From: an uncultured Solobacterium sp.
GTDB taxonomy: Bacteria; Bacillota_I; Bacilli_A; Erysipelotrichales; Erysipelotrichaceae
Length of the DNA: 9,444 nucleotides
Direction: 5' to 3'
NCBI GenBank assembly: GCA_927911475.1
Contig: CAKMPP010000151.1
Location: forward strand, 1 to 9,444
Shown here: positions 7,015 to 9,444 of the stretch, piece by piece
Position numbering within the stretch: position 1 is the first letter of the stretch
How the letters are laid out: the number at the start of each line of letters is the position of its first letter
Translations under genes and position numbers: made by a program
The notes under the pieces: model-generated
Told to the model about the DNA's origin: nothing
Database searches by the model: none
Seen by the model: only the letters and a program-made list of their open reading frames with translations

Positions 7015-9444
7015 GCTTGTACCTCCTCATGTGTAGCATCTGCCATACTGAGTGCATCATGTAAGGCAACCTTTAACATCTGTGATACACCTTGGTTTTG
7101 CATTGTTACTCCATATAGTACGTCAGCATTTTCCATCGTACCAGGACGGTGTGTAACAACAATAAACTGTGTCTGGTGTGTATAGTGATGTAAGTATTGT
7201 GCAAAACGTTCTACATTACCTGGATCTAACGCTGCTTCTACCTCATCGAGAATTACCATAGGTACAGGTTTAATCTTTAATATTGCAAACAATACACATA
7301 ATGCAATTAAACTCTTTTCACCACCAGAGAATAACATATTATTTTGAACAGCTTTTCCTGGAGGCTGTGCATCAATATCAATACCTGTATTTAAGATATC
7401 AGATGGATCTTGAAGTGTAAGAACTGCTTTACCACCACCATAAAGAGCACGGAAGATGTCATTAAACTCTGCGTTAACTTTATCGAAAGTTTCCTTAAAC
7501 TGACGCTTCATGACTGTATCCATCTCATCAATTGCAGCTAAAATCTTATCAACACTTTCTGTCAATTCTGCAATCTGATTCTTTAATGTTTCATAGCGTT
7601 CATTAACTTCGTTATATTCCTCTGGAGCGTTCATATTGATATTACCAAGACGTTCAATATCTGCACGTAACTGTGCAACTTCTTCCTTTGCGTTTTCTAT
7701 CTGTTCGTTAGTTACCTTCGTCTTAGCAAATTCATATGTTAACTGGTATTCGCTTGCAAGTCTTTGTAAGCAAGTTTCCATACGTGTTTCAAGCTTTCCT
7801 TGATCAATCTTAATCGCATTGGCACTAGCTTCTGCAGTACTTAATTCTTTACGCATTTGACGAGTTTGTTGTTCTCTACGTTCTGCTTCTTGGTTAATCT
7901 GATATCTTTGTTCACGCTTCGCCTTCATATCGTTTGTGATCGTATCACGTTCAAGATATGCTTGGTTTAAGCGAACAATCAATTCTTCTGTATGAGAATC
8001 ATCACTATCATGACTTAGTCCCTTAGGATCTAATAATGCTAAGTCATTCTTTAACTTTTCAAGTTTTGCTTTCTTAGCATCTACAACAGGTTCAAGAGCC
8101 GCAACTGCATAGCGTTTTTCACTCATCGCTTGTGCAGCTTTATCACGAGCTTCGTTAGCTTGATTTAAAGCCTTTGTCGCAAGTTCTACACGTGCAGATT
8201 CCGCATCAATTAACGCATTGATTTCTTCTGCTTCCTTGCGCATAGTCATAATATTGTATCATGACGTGTCTTACCACCAGTCATAGAACCACCACGGTGA
8301 ATAACTTCTCCACTTAGAGTTACAATCTTGTATAAGCGTTTGGTTAATGTAGATAATTCATTACCGGCTTCCATGTCCTCTACAACAAGAACATTATTTA
8401 ATAAGCTTGTAATAACTGGTTCAAACTGATCATTATTTTTTACAAAGTCTGCCGCAACACCTAAATACCCCTTTGTATTCTGACAAATAATCTGGTTATC
8501 TTGAGATACATAGCGTGGAGTACATACTGTTAATGGTAAAAATGTTGCACGACCTGATTGGTTACGGTTTAAGAAACGAATCGCATCACGAGCAGCCTGC
8601 TCATCAACGGTAACGATATGATTCATTGCTGCACCTAATGCTGTTGAAACTGCTTCTTCATATCCATTTTCAACCTGCAATACTTGTCCAATTACACCTA
8701 AAATACCTGATAAAGCATTTTGGTTTTCCATAATAGAACGAATACCTTGTTGGTTGTTAAACGGATTACGCATTAACTGATCGATAACGTTCTTTCTGTT
8801 TTCAAGTGAACGTAAACGATTGGATGCTTGGTCATATTCACTGCGTTTATCAACGATATTCGCTGCCGCAGCACTTAATTGTTGTGAATATAAACGAATT
8901 TCAGTATTCAAATCATCTAAACGCTTTTGACGATCTTCATATTCAACCCTAGCTTCTTCAATTAAGCCAGCTAGTTGTTTCGCCTTCTGTTCATTTGTAC
9001 CAGTTTCTACAATATACTTACGCTTTTCATCAAGTTCTGTACGACGTGCTTCTAAACCTGCAATTTCATTGAACTTTTTCATTAATTCATCTTGCAAGTC
9101 ATTGATTTCACGGTCTAATATAGAAATTTGTCTTCTACTTTCAGAGAGTTTTGTTTCGTTAATTTGAATATCTGTAGAAAACATAGTTGTCTTTGTTTCA
9201 ATATCAAAGAGTGCTTTCTTAGCTGTCTCAATATCTGCGTGGATACTTTCAATATCTTGTACTAATACGGAGATTTCAATTTCTTCTAAACGTTTCTTCT
9301 TTTCACGGTAAATCTCTGCTTTTCTGGCTTGTCTTTTTAATGGAGAAACCTGCTTTTCAAGCTCAATTAAAATATCATTAGAACGATCTAAATTTGCCTT
9401 TGTTCTTTCTAGTTTTGATAAAGACTCTAACTTTCTCTTTTTAT
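7011..9444 (-). CDS. smc: Chromosome condensation ATPase SMC, 5' partial, one frameshift after the hinge
   Basis: SMC forms the ring-shaped condensin with ScpA/ScpB and organises replicated chromosomes. About 810 C-terminal residues are present; the frame is open to the window end, so the start and Walker A head lie beyond 9444. In order on the minus strand: the end of the head and first coiled coil (YKKRKLESLSKLERTKANL, then PLKRQARKAEIYREKKKRL), a long coiled coil to about 8750, the hinge about 8740-8260 (LSGILGVIGQVLQVENGYEEAVSTALG, ending in HRGGSMTGGKTRHD), the return coil, and the C-terminal head. The head carries signature FSGGEKSLIALCVLFAIL, Walker B PMVILDEVEAALD and VVTHRPGTME. The frame breaks near 8246-8252, just after the hinge; one base is missing around TTATGACT. 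The stop is shared with the ftsY start (ATGA). The split would separate the two head halves, so an intact essential gene with a sequence error is more likely than a natural truncation. Confidence 0.94.
7022..7027 (-). promoter_or_regulatory. Shine-Dalgarno of ftsY inside the smc 3' end
   Basis: A perfect AGGAGG on the minus strand lies seven bases before ATG 7014 and encodes part of the SMC tail (HEEVQA). It supports the ATGA-overlap start of ftsY rather than the in-frame ATG at 6902, which would lose the N-terminal segment. Confidence 0.8.

Noticed and set aside
1..9444. CRISPR arrays, tRNA or rRNA genes, insertion sequences, defence islands
   Set aside because: No direct repeat arrays, cloverleaf-like or rRNA-like stretches, transposase motifs or terminal inverted repeats were seen; almost every base belongs to a housekeeping gene.

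Overview
The window looks like a chromosomal segment of a low-GC Bacillota. The protein flavour, especially the DinB and the short FtsY, suggests the Erysipelotrichia (for example Erysipelotrichaceae), but that is a judgement from sequence style and not a search result. It contains nine protein genes in two convergent blocks that meet at about position 3110-3215.

Left block, plus strand (1-3108): the 3' part of recN (double-strand-break repair ATPase), dinB (translesion polymerase IV) and xerD (tyrosine recombinase). The genes are tightly coupled: recN and dinB share a TAATG junction, and dinB overlaps xerD by 14 bases. A terminator hairpin that uses the last codons of xerD ends the block.

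Right block, minus strand, read from 9444 down to 3217: smc (5' end outside the window), ftsY, ylxM, ackA, nrnA and hup. smc/ftsY overlap by ATGA, ftsY/ylxM overlap by 11 bases, ackA follows ylxM closely and ackA/nrnA share TAATG. hup has its own probable promoter and a good terminator. The smc-ftsY-ylxM order is classical for Bacillota, but ylxM is followed by ackA-nrnA, where ffh is usually found.

The most interesting element lies in the 108-base gap between the blocks. A 28-base sequence at 3145-3172 is built like a Xer recombination site: two 11-base arms around a 6-base centre. Read on the minus strand, it matches 20 of 28 positions of the E. coli dif site as I remember it, including 12 consecutive bases. 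It sits 36 bases downstream of xerD, exactly where the two gene blocks converge. I infer that this is the chromosomal dif site, and hence near the replication terminus, with the recombinase gene beside its target.

Six single-base frame breaks interrupt five well-conserved genes: recN, dinB, xerD, ftsY (twice) and smc. Several fall in A/T homopolymers, and restoring one base in each gives normal full-length family members. Uncorrected sequencing or assembly error is the simplest explanation, so these genes are annotated as CDS across the breaks. hup, nrnA, ackA and ylxM are intact.
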